Source of the DNA: Lachnospiraceae bacterium
GTDB taxonomy: Bacteria; Bacillota; Clostridia; Lachnospirales; Lachnospiraceae
Length of the DNA stretch: 38,429 nucleotides
Direction: 5' to 3'
Assembly: GCA_004552595.1 (NCBI GenBank)
Contig: SFNX01000021.1
Location: 1-38,429 of the forward strand
Part shown: positions 14,543-21,079 of the stretch, one piece after another
How the letters are laid out: every line of letters starts with the position of its first letter
How positions within the stretch are numbered: position 1 is the stretch's first letter
The notes under the pieces: model-generated
Told to the model about the DNA's origin: nothing
Database searches by the model: none
What the model saw: only the letters and a program-made list of their open reading frames with translations
Translations under genes and position numbers: made by a program

Positions 14543-15454
14543 TTACAGTATATTCCTTATCCACTCCGATCGCCGCGACATACACTTTTCGACAATAGTA
14601 CTTTTTATTGCTGTCTCATAGCCGTGGCAGGTGCCCTTCATATCATGCACTTCAACAGGGATGTCCTGGGCCTTCAACTTTTCTGCAAACTCAAGTCCTT
14701 CATCGTGGAGGCAGTCGTATTCTGCAGCTTCAATATATGTTGGCGGGAAAAATCCGAGCGATACAATTTCTGAAATTGATGCATATTTTGTCTGGCTGTG
14801 ATCCTGTCCTTTCAAATACATATCCCAGAAAAGTTTATTGCAATTCGAATCCCAGATTGGAGTGTCGGTAAAGTGTTTCATTGAAGTTGTACACATTCTT
14901 TTATCAAGAACCGGATATATTAGCATTACACCTTTTGGAAGGGGCTGGCCTCTGTCGTGCAGCATCGCAGTTACCGCAGCGGCAATATTTCCTCCGGCAC
15001 TGTCTCCGGTTACGAGGATTTTTTCTTTGTTGATTTTCAGTGATTCTGCATTTTGCAAAACCCACGTATAAGTGCTGTAACAGTCTTCAATCGCAATAGG
15101 ATAGCGGTATTTTGGAAGAAGTCTATAATCTGGCATGACAACCTTACATTTCAATTGGCGGGCATACCATTTTGCAATTTGATAATGAGCAGCCGATGCC
15201 CTCATCAAAAATCCGCCGCCATGGAAAAACATAATGCAGGGAAGCTCACCTTCATATTGACGCGGTTCGATTACCAAGGTTGAAAGCTTTGCTCCATAAT
15301 AACCTGGCGTAGAAAATTTTTTCACCGTAACAAAATCATCCGATTTACATTTTATAAAACCATAAGCAAAGTTCACCATTGGATATAAACGACCAACCAC
15401 CGAGCCGCTGTAAATTGAGATACTTTTTAATTCTTTAGATATTGGATATTTCAT
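14543..15454 (-). CDS. alpha/beta hydrolase, hormone-sensitive lipase family
   Basis: A 303-residue esterase-like enzyme. The oxyanion motif HGGG (CIMFFHGGGFLMRASAAH) and the nucleophile motif GDSAGG (ILVTGDSAGGNIAAAV) identify family IV carboxylesterases. The catalytic acid is probably in YDCLHDEGLEFAEKL and the histidine in HDMKGTCHGYET. No signal peptide, so it is cytoplasmic. Its start is two bases from the stop of the next hydrolase gene upstream on the minus strand, so the two hydrolases form an operon. Confidence 0.9.
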   Translation of the reverse strand: MKYPISKELKSISIYSGSVVGRLYPMVNFAYGFIKCKSDDFVTVKKFSTPGYYGAKLSTLVIEPRQYEGELPCIMFFHGGGFLMRASAAHYQIAKWYARQLKCKVVMPDYRLLPKYRYPIAIEDCYSTYTWVLQNAESLKINKEKILVTGDSAGGNIAAAVTAMLHDRGQPLPKGVMLIYPVLDKRMCTTSMKHFTDTPIWDSNCNKLFWDMYLKGQDHSQTKYASISEIVSLGFFPPTYIEAAEYDCLHDEGLEFAEKLKAQDIPVEVHDMKGTCHGYETAIKSTIVEKCMSRRSEWIRNIL

Positions 15455-15456
15455 GA

Positions 15457-16377
15457 TTATTTACCGGTTTTAAAAAACTCCTTTACCCGCTCGCATACCT
15501 CAACCATCACTTCGTCTGAAGGTAAATGCTTGCTGTCTATTTCTGATGTAGTAACTGGTCCGGTAAAAATCTTTCTGGCTTTTGCGAACACTCTGTCTGC
15601 CGGGAAGAAGATATCCTTTTGGGAAGCCATAATTAAAAGCGGTGCCTTGAATGCCGCCATCTCTTTTTTGCTATATTCTTTTGGAGGCTTCATTTCCATT
15701 TTGTAGGAAGACATCATCAAATCAAAAAACTCACGCCAGGTCTCGTCACCCTTTCCGCCCATTGTTTCGATTACGTCATCAAGAGTTTTTTCTGACGGAC
15801 TGGAATAATACTTTATGAATGGCAGGACCATCTTTCCCAGCATTGGAAGAATTGGCCCATGAGCTATTCCCGACGGTACAAGAAGTAAGGCACTTTTGAC
15901 TCTCTCCGGATAATATTTTGCAAAAGACAGGAACATTGCAGAACTGTAAGACGACACAACAAAGGAGATATTTTCAACATTATAATGATTCAGAACCTCA
16001 TTAATCCAAAGCCCGTATTGGTCTTTTCTGCTGCTGATATTTCTGTAAGGCTCGCTCTTCCCCGGCATCCCGATAACATCCGGCGCAAGAATGCAGAAGT
16101 CTTTGAGCAGCGGCAGAAAGAGTTTGAGATTAAGAGTTGTAATTCCGTTACCGCCGTGGATTGTACAGATTCTCGGTTTATTTTTGTCGCCGACAAGAAG
16201 ACAGTGAGTTTGCCCGAAAGAAGTTTCGAAATAATCTTCTGAATAAGGGACGTCAAGTGCAGCTAGAGTTTTATCATAAAAGGCATGCATCTTGTTCAGG
16301 CTGTCCTGATTTTTGTAAACAAATTTTCCGTTCTTAATTCCCTTGCTCATATTAAAACAGTCCATTACACATACCAT
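15457..16377 (-). CDS. alpha/beta hydrolase with altered nucleophile elbow
   Basis: A hydrolase of up to 306 residues. ICTIHGGNGIT is the oxyanion-side motif, DVIGMPGKSEPY the usual loop after strand 4, and VVSSYSSAMFLSFAKYYPER is the nucleophile strand. The canonical GxSxG is here SYSSA, without both glycines. Catalytic acid and His are placed at ASQKDIFFP and DSKHLPSDE. The start may be at MSKGIKNG (about 16350) instead of the first ATG. First gene of a hydrolase pair; substrate unknown. Confidence 0.83.
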   Translation of the reverse strand: MVCVMDCFNMSKGIKNGKFVYKNQDSLNKMHAFYDKTLAALDVPYSEDYFETSFGQTHCLLVGDKNKPRICTIHGGNGITTLNLKLFLPLLKDFCILAPDVIGMPGKSEPYRNISSRKDQYGLWINEVLNHYNVENISFVVSSYSSAMFLSFAKYYPERVKSALLLVPSGIAHGPILPMLGKMVLPFIKYYSSPSEKTLDDVIETMGGKGDETWREFFDLMMSSYKMEMKPPKEYSKKEMAAFKAPLLIMASQKDIFFPADRVFAKARKIFTGPVTTSEIDSKHLPSDEVMVEVCERVKEFFKTGK

Positions 16378-16401
16378 GCATTAGTTATTCATAAACTTTT
16401 A

Positions 16402-17013
16402 TTAATTCCCCGATGAAGAGCCACCCGAAGAACTGCCACCACCATTATGGCTTTGTCTATCGCGAATCATATGCTGCAGGGCTACAAGAATTGCAACAAT
16501 AATTTTTTCGTGTTCTTTCTTGTAAATATCAACACACCACTTGTCGTGGATCGAAAACATCTTTTGTGCAATTACTGCAATAACTTCATCCGAACTGTCA
16601 TAAATCTCAAAGTTCAAGCCAAGAAGATTTCCTCTCAACTGCCAACCAAGCCCCTCTATATTTGTGATATCCTTTATGATGTGAAAAATCTCGTTAGAAA
16701 GCTGGAATTCTTTTCCGTCATCCATAACAACAAAACGTCTTTCGTGTAGACTTAAAAGCTTGCGTCTTATGTTTGCTACATGTTCACCATCTGCGGTATA
16801 AATATCAGTTGTATCATGTAGCGTAAGAATTTTGGTATCTGCTTCATACAAAATCGTTTCTGAAGCATCCATAATATCAATATGATGATGAAGGGTAAAA
16901 ACCTTTGTGCTTGTAAAAAGCGAAATGGCCGGTGCTCCAAATCTTTCAACATTGTTTACATTTGCATTTTCTCCGGCATTGCGGTATCTGTGAATTTTTG
17001 AAAAGATTCCCAT
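16402..17013 (-). CDS. LURP-one-related (tubby-like) protein
   Basis: A 203-residue protein made of repeated short strands: KVFTLHHHIDIMDASETILY, KILTLHDTTDIYTADGEHVA, NIRRKLLSLHERRFVVMDDG and MFSIHDKWCVDIY. This alternation is the beta-barrel pattern of the LURP-one/YxjI family, which may bind phosphoinositide-like or other lipids. The C-terminal tail is low complexity (GGGSSSGGSSSGN). N-terminal MGIFSKIHRYRN is basic. Function unknown. Adjacent to but separated by promoters from the hydrolases. Confidence 0.78.
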   Translation of the reverse strand: MGIFSKIHRYRNAGENANVNNVERFGAPAISLFTSTKVFTLHHHIDIMDASETILYEADTKILTLHDTTDIYTADGEHVANIRRKLLSLHERRFVVMDDGKEFQLSNEIFHIIKDITNIEGLGWQLRGNLLGLNFEIYDSSDEVIAVIAQKMFSIHDKWCVDIYKKEHEKIIVAILVALQHMIRDRQSHNGGGSSSGGSSSGN

Positions 17014-17039
17014 TGTGTTTTCCCCTTAAAGTGACTTTT

Positions 17040-17693
17040 TTATATTATTATGATTTTTTTTGCTTTCAAAAATATCCCAAGTATCAGCATATAGCACACA
17101 GTCTTAGGCAGCATGAGCATTCCAAGCAGAGGAAGAAGAGATGCAAAAACTGCTACAGGGATGTAGAAAAGAAAGGACAGACTGACATACAACCACATTC
17201 TTTTGAAAAGCGGATTTTCCCTTCGTGTCTTGAAGTAGATAATCACAATCAGAATTCCAATTGCAATGAATGGAATATTTCTGAGACAGCCCCAAAGAAC
17301 GGAGCCTTCGCCTGTGAGCCAGTGATTTCCCGGTAAGAAACAGATAAAAATTCGGCAGGCAGACAGCAGCCAGAGACAAATGGCCATTGATTTTTTCTTG
17401 CCTTCTTCCCAATTAAAAAGCTTTGTATGCAGGAAAAAAATCAGCATATAAAAGAAGGTCATTGTGATTGATGTTACAAGTTTGCCAAATCCCAACCAGG
17501 CTGTAAAATCACTTTCGATAAAATAGTTGAGAACCCGCGGCACCAGATGAAAAGCATCGCCGCATCCAAGAATCAAAGCAGCGCTTCCCATCAGTTTACC
17601 AATACTGTCCCGGCGTTTTGCTAAAATCACAATTCCGGAAATTATTGCAAACAATAAATAAATTATGTCAAAAGTTGATTCACCGTATTTCAT
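17040..17693 (-). CDS. multi-pass membrane protein of unknown function
   Basis: A 217-residue polytopic protein with about seven hydrophobic segments, for example DIIYLLFAIISGIVILA, LVTSITMTFFYMLIFFL and NIPFIAIGILIVIIYF. Basic loops such as KRRDSIGK and KTRRENPLFKR suggest a positive-inside orientation. No family is confidently recognised. Start 17693 (MKYGESTFD) is chosen because GGAGG is correctly spaced; a longer frame lacks a ribosome site. Divergent to a small cytoplasmic ORF. Confidence 0.75.
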   Translation of the reverse strand: MKYGESTFDIIYLLFAIISGIVILAKRRDSIGKLMGSAALILGCGDAFHLVPRVLNYFIESDFTAWLGFGKLVTSITMTFFYMLIFFLHTKLFNWEEGKKKSMAICLWLLSACRIFICFLPGNHWLTGEGSVLWGCLRNIPFIAIGILIVIIYFKTRRENPLFKRMWLYVSLSFLFYIPVAVFASLLPLLGMLMLPKTVCYMLILGIFLKAKKIIII

Positions 17694-17835
17694 CAAAGCC
17701 TCCACAATTATTTTAATGCACAACTTAAAAATTATGAAGATAAACTTAATAGAAAAAATACATGACCCGTGCTATCATAAAATACGGAACTTTGAGACGC
17801 ATATAATTCTGACTTTGAACAATCAGGAAAACACT

Positions 17836-18063
17836 ATGGCAAGCATTTTGATAAAAGATACGACACGTGAACAGCGGGAACAGATTGTCCGCGAATCACT
17901 GGGCGACGAATACGATGTTGGCTGTGGCTATGAATCCACAGGAATCAACTATCAACTTTATATCGACGGAATTAAGGAATTGCGCGAACTGAACATGGAA
18001 GCAAACTGCGGTTTTGAAGTTGCTCTCCCGGAAGAAAGAAAATCCGGCTGTGGAATGATTTAA
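17836..18063 (+). CDS. small conserved-looking protein, unidentified
   Basis: Seventy-five residues: MASILIKDTTREQREQIVRE, SLGDEYDVGCGYES, then LYIDGIKELRELNMEANCGF and a C-terminal ERKSGCGMI. Three Cys are each followed by Gly (GCGYES, ANCGF, SGCGMI), which hints at metal or redox binding, but I know no family for it. AGGAAAACACT precedes the ATG at 17836; a longer upstream frame is unlikely because its first 57 codons have poor composition. Confidence 0.62.
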   Translation: MASILIKDTTREQREQIVRESLGDEYDVGCGYESTGINYQLYIDGIKELRELNMEANCGFEVALPEERKSGCGMI

Positions 18064-18075
18064 TAAGAAATGAAC

Positions 18076-18573
18076 TTATTGTTTACCGCAATAACGTCTA
18101 CTTTCATGAACAATAAAGATTGAAAGGATGAATCTACAAATTTCTAGAATGAGACAAATAACTGCAAGGACCATATAAAATACCGAGTTCTTTACGAGCA
18201 AATCAATCTTCAGCAGCAATCCAAAAGAAGGAATGAAAAACAAAAGCCGGAAGAAAAATTGAACAAAGTAAATTTTATAAGCAACCAGTTTATTGCAAAA
18301 ATAAAGAATGCCGGTAGCAATAATGCTTAGGGCAAGGATTGCCTGGATATAAGGAATGGCCTGAATAATGAAATGCAAGTCGGCTGTTCTTTCAACATGT
18401 TCAGCATGTCGCCTAAACAGATTAATGATAATTATAACCAGTGTATAAATATTACTGAACTCGAGAACACCGAAAAAGATATTCCATTTCTTGTTGTGAT
18501 TTACATCGAATTTTTCTGCTACGCCATCTTTAGGCGTAATATTCCAGGTAGGAACTAAACGTATCATAGGCAC
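18076..18573 (-). CDS. four-helix membrane protein of unknown function
   Basis: A 165-residue protein with four hydrophobic stretches (IYTLVIIIINLFR, AIPYIQAILALSIIATGILY, FVQFFFRLLFFIPSFGLLL, VFYMVLAVICLILEICRFIL). They follow a polar N-terminus MIRLVPTWNITPKDGVAEKF. The short basic tail is HESRRYCGKQ. The likely start is ATG 18573 or 18567; AGAGGTG lies upstream. No known domain is recognised. It ends 12 bases from the convergent small ORF. Confidence 0.7.
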   Translation of the reverse strand: MPMIRLVPTWNITPKDGVAEKFDVNHNKKWNIFFGVLEFSNIYTLVIIIINLFRRHAEHVERTADLHFIIQAIPYIQAILALSIIATGILYFCNKLVAYKIYFVQFFFRLLFFIPSFGLLLKIDLLVKNSVFYMVLAVICLILEICRFILSIFIVHESRRYCGKQ

Positions 18574-18670
18574 CTCTTTTTTTAATACGTTTAGTATAAC
18601 ATACTTAAAGCTACATCGCTAAAAATTCTTCAAAAAAAATGGCGGAATGAGTACTAAAAAAGTAAAAAAA

Positions 18671-19477
18671 TCAGATAAAATTAGAATCAGTTAAAACTGT
18701 CTCGTTCTCAACATTCTTGGAATTAGTCTTAATTTCGCGTAAGTATTTATAAACAGTATTACGCGAGAAACCTGTCATATCCATTATCTCTTTTGCACTT
18801 ATTTTATTTTCATTTCTTGTAACAAGTTCATCAATTAATTCTTTTATACTCATTTTTGTGTTTTTAGAATATTTTAAAAGAGTATTTCTACTGATGTTAT
18901 ATTTTTTGCTGAGGGCTCTTATCGACATTGCCTGGTTATATTCAATAATTTTTTTTGCTTCTTTTTCTTTTATAGGTCTACCCATTTTTGCTTTTGGTCT
19001 TTCTAACTTTTCTGGCGGTATCTTTGCAAATTCGTAATCATCCTTGTAACTTTCTACCCACATTTTTAACTGGTCATAATCAATAAATCTTTTTTTTCTT
19101 TTTGCTTCCAGAACATGACTATATAATTCATACCAGAAATCATTATGCATTTCCTTATATATTCTTCTGGTATATAATTTCTGTAATTTGTATATTGCAT
19201 TTTTCAGAATATCTATTTCCCGGCCTTTAACCATTTCCATTTCATAAACCTTTTCTTTTATACCAGGTAATTTCATACCATTACTTTTTTTAAAATCTTC
19301 AGTTACAATACTGCATTGTCTGAAATCTGAATGATAGAATTTGTAAATGATAACAGCATGACCTTCCGTAATAAAATATGTTCCGTTTGCTTTTTCATCA
19401 AACCACTTTTCTTTATAATATGCATAGACATACATGTTATATGCGGAAGTATTCTTTTTTGGAACGAAAATAGTCAT
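18671..19477 (-). CDS. double helix-turn-helix protein downstream of the crRNA-like gene
   Basis: A 268-residue basic protein. Residues 1-150 (IFVPKKNTSAYNMYVYAYYK, ITEGHAVIIYKFYHSDFRQC) match no family I know. Residues about 155-265 hold two resolvase/homeodomain-like HTHs: GRPIKEKEAKKIIEYNQAMS, IRALSKKYNISRNTLLKYSK, then ISAKEIMDMTGFSRNTVYKY. There is no recombinase catalytic domain. AAAGGAG precedes the ATG. Very AT-rich. Its 5' leader contains the crRNA-like gene and putative operators, so it may be the regulator, or the regulated cargo, of that locus. DNA binding is a safe inference; the role is not. Confidence 0.75.
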   Translation of the reverse strand: MTIFVPKKNTSAYNMYVYAYYKEKWFDEKANGTYFITEGHAVIIYKFYHSDFRQCSIVTEDFKKSNGMKLPGIKEKVYEMEMVKGREIDILKNAIYKLQKLYTRRIYKEMHNDFWYELYSHVLEAKRKKRFIDYDQLKMWVESYKDDYEFAKIPPEKLERPKAKMGRPIKEKEAKKIIEYNQAMSIRALSKKYNISRNTLLKYSKNTKMSIKELIDELVTRNENKISAKEIMDMTGFSRNTVYKYLREIKTNSKNVENETVLTDSNFI

Positions 19478-19594
19478 AAATTTTTGTAGCTCCTTTTTTA
19501 CGAATTTCTTATTAGTTTAAAAATGAATAGAATTGTCGCAACTTTACAACAAAACAAAAAACGAGATAATCTAGATAATTTAATTCTTAAGATC

Positions 19595-19614
19595 TTCTAC
19601 ACAAGTAGAAATTA
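19595..19614 (-). CRISPR. degenerate Cas12a-type repeat (psi-R2)
   Basis: On the minus strand TAATTTCTACTTGTGTAGAA keeps the invariant Cas12a handle UAAUUUCUACU and GUAGA with a three-base loop. The final base is A instead of the usual T. It lies 69 nt downstream of the intact copy. What follows (GATCTTAAGAATTAAAT) has no convincing target in this window. Confidence 0.7.
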
Positions 19615-19683
19615 ATGATATCTGTATTTTTCTACAGATTTAAATGAACTGAAATTTAATTGCCAAAATAACCAAAGGCAAGA

Positions 19684-19703
19684 ATCTACAAAAGTAGAAA
19701 TTA
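19684..19703 (-). CRISPR. intact Cas12a-type crRNA handle (psi-R1)
   Basis: TAATTTCTACTTTTGTAGAT on the minus strand has every base of the type V-A handle: UAAUUU, the UCUAC/GUAGA stem and the terminal U. Only the variable loop differs from published Cas12a handles. It is a single unit with one degenerate partner, not part of a long array. Confidence 0.82.
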
Positions 19704-19710
19704 TATGTTA

Positions 19711-19739
19711 ATTATAAAATATAATTTATTAACTTTCAA
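19711..19739 (-). promoter_or_regulatory. promoter of the crRNA-like gene
   Basis: Minus strand: TTGAAA (19739-19734), 17 bases, TATAAT (19716-19711). The expected start, about seven bases after the -10, falls at 19704-19703, the first base of the Cas12a handle. Both hexamers are near consensus. Confidence 0.75.
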
Positions 19740-19854
19740 CTTTTTCACAAAAAAAATTATTCCGAATTTTTTGAAACAAGGCCTCAAATACTAAATTATA
19801 CGAAGAGAAAAACAAAAAAAATGTACCAAAATGGCACAATATTTCAAACCCCAT
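19729..19854 (-). CDS. possible 41-codon ORF between targeted promoter and crRNA-like gene
   Basis: ATG at 19854, reading MGFEILCHFGTFFLFFSSYN then LVFEALFQKIRNN, stop at 19729. It is Phe-rich because the strand is T-rich, and no Shine-Dalgarno sequence is seen, so it may be fortuitous. I list it because it occupies the place of the small toxin in CreTA modules: downstream of the targeted promoter and upstream of the crRNA-like gene. Confidence 0.2.
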   Translation of the reverse strand: MGFEILCHFGTFFLFFSSYNLVFEALFQKIRNNFFCEKVES

Positions 19855-19855
19855 A

Positions 19856-19919
19856 TTGGGATATCACAAAAAGACAAAATATCCCAACATTATATAGAAG
19901 AAAACTGAAAATATCCCAA
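19856..19919. promoter_or_regulatory. three ATATCCCAA operator-like repeats around a second promoter
   Basis: TTGGGATAT at 19856-19864, and ATATCCCAA at 19879-19887 and 19911-19919. The last two are 32 bp (three helical turns) apart and flank a minus-strand TATAAT (19894-19889); the distal copy covers its weak -35. The arrangement suggests a repressor or activator binding site cluster, perhaps for the double-HTH protein encoded downstream. Confidence 0.55.
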
Positions 19920-19923
19920 ATGC

Positions 19924-19952
19924 TTTATCTTGCCTTTGGTCAATTACTTCAA
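19924..19952 (-). promoter_or_regulatory. promoter containing the Cas12a-like target and PAM
   Basis: Minus strand: TTGAAG (19952-19947), 17 bases, GATAAA (19929-19924), both 4/6 to consensus. The 13-bp seed target (19928-19940, plus strand TCTTGCCTTTGGT) lies in the spacer and its PAM TTTA (19924-19927) is the complement of the -10 box. An effector bound here would cover the promoter core. The promoter itself is weak by sequence, so this is less sure than the match. Confidence 0.5.
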
Positions 19953-20157
19953 GAAATAGGAATTTAGATATCACTCGGAGTTTTATATTAATCTGAAGGC
20001 TCGATATCTATTACTACCAAGGAGCGACTGAAAAAACCAATGTCGAAACTACAATGTCGGGTCCAACTCTACAAAGTTAAAATGCCTTCAGTATGGATTC
20101 TCTAACAAAATTACTTCTCAAATATCCTATGGGAGTTCTCTTACACCTCGGAGATTT
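19953..20157. other. non-coding or decayed stretch
   Basis: No ORF of useful length. Short open runs in several frames (for example RLDIYYYQGATEKTNVETTM around 19993-20057 on the plus strand) look like decayed coding sequence but match no family I can name. No promoter or hairpin stands out. Confidence 0.4.
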
Positions 20158-20250
20158 ATGAATTATCGGGAAGAATTTTCAGACCAGGCGTGTCGCAAAT
20201 TTGCGACAGAAAATTTAGGTATAAGACAGCTGGGAGTAGATAACAGTTAG
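20158..20250 (+). CDS. 30-codon ORF or 3' gene remnant with internal palindrome
   Basis: ATG at 20158 is preceded by CGGAG at good spacing. It reads MNYREEFSDQACRKFATENL then GIRQLGVDNS and overlaps the last four bases of the convergent gene at 20247. The frame is open upstream to about 20030, so it could be the end of a degraded gene. Bases 20191-20208 form a perfect 18-bp palindrome TGTCGCAAATTTGCGACA. A half-site TGTCGCAA recurs at 19534-19541 ahead of the double-HTH gene. No family recognised. Confidence 0.3.
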   Translation: MNYREEFSDQACRKFATENLGIRQLGVDNS

Positions 20251-20471
20251 TATTCAACGCGAATACTATCTACTCCGTAAGTTTCTTTGAAGAGTTTTTC
20301 ATCGGCGGGAGAGCGGATGAGCATGAGCTCTGTGAAGTGACCGTCGGCTTTATTTTTGAAGCCGGCGACTTTTTCTCCGGTGCAAATTGAACTGCGGATT
20401 ACGGCATACTGAGTTTCTGGATCAAACTGTATTGCAGGTTCCTGCTTCTTTTTGCGACCGAAGAGTTTCAT
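20247..20471 (-). CDS. small protein of unknown function
   Basis: Seventy-four residues: MKLFGRKKKQEPAIQFDPET, QYAVIRSSICTGEKVAGFKN, then ELMLIRSPADEKLFKETYGV. The pattern, a basic N-terminus followed by a compact alpha/beta region, is regular and coding-like; no domain is recognised. It starts nine bases after the MIF-like gene and is probably cotranscribed with it. Confidence 0.65.
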   Translation of the reverse strand: MKLFGRKKKQEPAIQFDPETQYAVIRSSICTGEKVAGFKNKADGHFTELMLIRSPADEKLFKETYGVDSIRVEY

Positions 20472-20480
20472 TTTTGTATC

Positions 20481-20822
20481 CTAAAAGTTCGAGCCATTCC
20501 AACCCCAGTTGGACGTGCCGAAGTAGCTGACGTAGACAGCTTCGCCTGGAATACCGAGTTCCTTTTCAAGAATCTCACAGACCTTTGCAGTCATCTTGCT
20601 GCTGGCAGCAGAATCAACTGAGCCGAGAACTTTTACTTCTACGTAAGCACCCTTGTCGAGTTTCTTGCCGCCGAAATACAGATCCTGATTATCAGCGAGA
20701 TTTATCATCAAGTAGCTTTCTGGTTTATTCATAAGGCTGATTGCTTTTCCAAACTCAGCCTTCAAAACATCTCTTTTTTCTACAGGCAACGAACCAGTTA
20801 CCTTTGCTTCAATCATTGGCAT
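20481..20822 (-). CDS. MIF/tautomerase superfamily protein
   Basis: A 113-residue member of the macrophage-migration-inhibitory-factor-like tautomerases. It begins MPMIEAKVTGSLPVEKRDVL, giving the essential N-terminal proline after Met removal. It has the family core NKPESYLMINLADNQDLYFG and the end VYVSYFGTSNWGWNGSNF. It probably forms a trimer with keto-enol tautomerase activity; substrate unknown. Two bases separate it from the preceding small gene, so a minus-strand operon of three is likely. Confidence 0.88.
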   Translation of the reverse strand: MPMIEAKVTGSLPVEKRDVLKAEFGKAISLMNKPESYLMINLADNQDLYFGGKKLDKGAYVEVKVLGSVDSAASSKMTAKVCEILEKELGIPGEAVYVSYFGTSNWGWNGSNF

Positions 20823-20824
20823 TT

Positions 20825-21049
20825 TTATTTCTCCTTTATTGTTTTCGATGTTGACAAATAAGCAATGCTATTATCAGATTTATTAATTATTATTTCTGCA
20901 ATTCCATCAATAACAGGAATCACAAATTTAAATGAATTATCTTCATTCACAACATGATATTTTATTTCCATGTTGTGCATTTTGGTAAGTGTTTTATAAA
21001 TATCCATACCCATACAAAAATTATTACTTAAATTATCAAAAGTGATCAT
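20825..21049 (-). CDS. small protein of unknown function
   Basis: Seventy-four residues: MITFDNLSNNFCMGMDIYKT, LTKMHNMEIKYHVVNEDNSF, VIPVIDGIAEIIINKSDNSI. The predicted small alpha/beta fold has no family I can name. A ribosome site (AGGAGG within AAGGAGGAAT) precedes the start at 21049. It ends two bases before the MIF-like gene and leads that operon. Confidence 0.6.
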   Translation of the reverse strand: MITFDNLSNNFCMGMDIYKTLTKMHNMEIKYHVVNEDNSFKFVIPVIDGIAEIIINKSDNSIAYLSTSKTIKEK

Positions 21050-21079
21050 GCTTATTCCTCCTTAATGTTAGCATAGAAT

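Larger units (their letters stand above)
19595..19703 (-). ncRNA. crRNA-like RNA with Cas12a handle (CreR/CreA-like candidate)
   Basis: Read on the minus strand, transcription predicted from the promoter at 19711-19739 begins within one or two bases of an intact 20-nt Cas12a handle. Then follow a 69-nt interval and a degenerate handle. The first 13 nt after the handle (TCTTGCCTTTGGT, 19683-19671) are identical to a site at 19928-19940 preceded by TTTA. After position 13 identity stops because of eight extra bases; CAATTA then matches again. Short seed-only pairing is known to allow CRISPR effector binding without cleavage. A hairpin at 19620-19639 lies in the interval. No cas12a gene is in the window, so the effector would act in trans. 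Confidence 0.7.

Noticed and set aside
19620..19639. Intrinsic terminator within the crRNA-like gene
   Set aside because: A hairpin with seven-base arms but no U-tract on the minus strand, and the second handle lies downstream.
19595..19703. A conventional CRISPR array
   Set aside because: Only two handle-like units 89 nt apart, one degenerate, with a 69-nt interval and no cas genes. Spacer length and number do not fit an adaptive array.
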